Under the pieces are notes generated by a model. The model did not search any database, was not told the origin of the DNA, and worked only from the letters and a program-made list of their open reading frames with translations. From JBBRYB01 sp038238115 (GTDB taxonomy: Bacteria; Actinomycetota; Actinomycetes; Propionibacteriales; Nocardioidaceae), in assembly GCA_038238115.1 (NCBI GenBank), contig JBBRYB010000003.1:127217-191216 (forward strand): a DNA stretch of 64,000 nt, read 5' to 3'. Position 1 is the first letter of the stretch; every line of letters begins with the position of its first letter. Below, piece after piece: positions 63,509 through 64,000 of this stretch. Made by a program: the position numbers and the translations under genes.

Positions 63509-63742
63509 ATGCCGGTGTCAGTCACCCTTGGAGAACGTGTTCGCCAGCTCCGGCACGAACACGACTGGACCCTTGCCAAGCTCGCGAGCAACATCGGCGT
63601 TTCAACGTCGTACCTCAACGACATCGAGCACGACCGAACGGCACCGAGTTTGAAAACGCTACTTGGGATCGCGTCTGCGCTGGACTTGTCGGTTACGGGG
63701 CTGCTGACCGGAACTCATCCGTATGACCTCAGCGGAAAGTAG
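63509..63742 (+). CDS. XRE-family transcriptional regulator
   Basis: A 77-aa Cro/CI-type helix-turn-helix protein: VTLGERVRQLRHEHDWTLAKLASNIGVSTSYLNDIEHDRTAPSLKTLLGIASALD (residues 5-59), and a short tail. TAGTCT (63497-63502) lies 6 nt before the ATG, a leaderless start. It is divergent from the recombinase-like gene; the shared gap holds two TAGCGTAT sites. It is the natural candidate repressor of the mobile unit. Confidence 0.88.
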   Translation: MPVSVTLGERVRQLRHEHDWTLAKLASNIGVSTSYLNDIEHDRTAPSLKTLLGIASALDLSVTGLLTGTHPYDLSGK

Positions 63743-63750
63743 CTTTGAAG

Positions 63751-64000
63751 ACACTGTTGCGTTGAGCGATCCCGCCGGGCACGAGAATGCTGATATGACA
63801 TTCTCGTCGGCCTCCGCGTTCGCTGGTTTCCGGTTTCCCTCGCGAGGTGATCTCGGTCGCGGTGCGGTGGTACCTGCGGTACGGCCTGTCCTACCGTGAC
63901 GTCGAGGAGCTGCTCGCCGAGCGCGGAGTGGACGTCGATCACGTCACCGTCTACCGGCGGGTCCAACGCCTCACACCCGAGTTCGTCGAGACCGCACGTA
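63751..64000 (+). pseudogene. IS6-family transposase, frameshifted and cut by the window end
   Basis: The frame from 63844 encodes EVISVAVRWYLRYGLSYRDVEELLAERGVDVDHVTVYRRVQRLTPEF, the N-terminal part of IS6/IS26-type transposases. The preceding residues SASAFAGFRFP, typical of the family start, lie in another frame (ATG 63795), so an extra base near 63838-63841 breaks the ORF. CACTGTTGCGTTGAGC near 63753 resembles an IS6 terminal repeat. CGAGAATG/CATTCTCG (63782-63806) is a hairpin close to the start. The rest is outside the window. Confidence 0.65.

Overview
The window is high-GC, gene-dense chromosomal DNA from an actinomycete. The evidence is the gene set and order: WhiB, MtrA-MtrB-LpqB, coenzyme F420 genes, DUF3499, Ku, SecA with a C-terminal zinc motif, and a tmRNA tag ending in ALAA. 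Gene order follows the mycobacterial block fbiA/fbiB - whiB2 - DUF3499 - manB - sahH - mtrAB - lpqB - comF - hpf - secA, and further on prfB - ftsE - ftsX - smpB - ssrA. A Nocardioidaceae-like host is my inference; no rRNA or species marker is present. Many genes appear leaderless: a TAnnnT-like -10 hexamer lies 6-8 nt before the start codon. || Layout: 1-2.5 kb holds sugar-nucleotide genes (partial galE, a TIGR03089 protein, a mannose-1-phosphate guanylyltransferase-like enzyme). 2.5-6.5 kb is a minus-strand five-gene run: fbiA, fbiB (ligase part only), DUF3105, CDP-alcohol phosphatidyltransferase, VTT protein. 6.6-9.3 kb has a repeat-tailed membrane protein, whiB, DUF3499 and a zincin-like protein without its metal motif. 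9.3-11.9 kb is a polar amino-acid ABC importer set inside the conserved block. 11.9-17 kb has manB, a Trm112-like protein, an SIS protein, a metal transporter and sahH. 17.4-18.9 kb holds a frameshifted ECF sigma factor and its frameshifted partner. 19.2-31.4 kb carries the MtrAB-LpqB cell-envelope system, comF, a long structured leader before hpf, a response regulator, a YcaQ-type glycosylase, secA and a metal exporter. || 31.6-36.8 kb is a less familiar group: an Rv3235-family protein, a LysM membrane protein, a BldC-like regulator, an SAF/CpaB-like protein, a CpaE/MinD-like ATPase and an endonuclease/phosphatase-fold enzyme. 37-44 kb has a peroxiredoxin, wax-ester synthase, DUF6912, Ku, pruA, a Cys-rich small protein, DUF2505 and tryptophan dioxygenase. 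44.4-49.3 kb is the large NAD-glutamate dehydrogenase. 49.3-56.3 kb has two ABC-2 exporters, two small acidic proteins, prfB, and a TetR regulator with two visible operators. 56.4-60.7 kb is ftsE-ftsX-M23 peptidase-smpB-ssrA. || From 60.75 kb the DNA becomes mobile. A DDE transposase is directly coupled (TAGTTG) to a tyrosine-recombinase-like protein that has lost its catalytic residues. A divergent XRE regulator follows, with paired 8-bp sites over the recombinase promoter, and then an IS6-like transposase fragment with a frameshift runs off the window. Two families of dispersed hairpin repeats lie between genes: one follows stop codons (three copies), the other sits near 1.3 kb and 60.1 kb.
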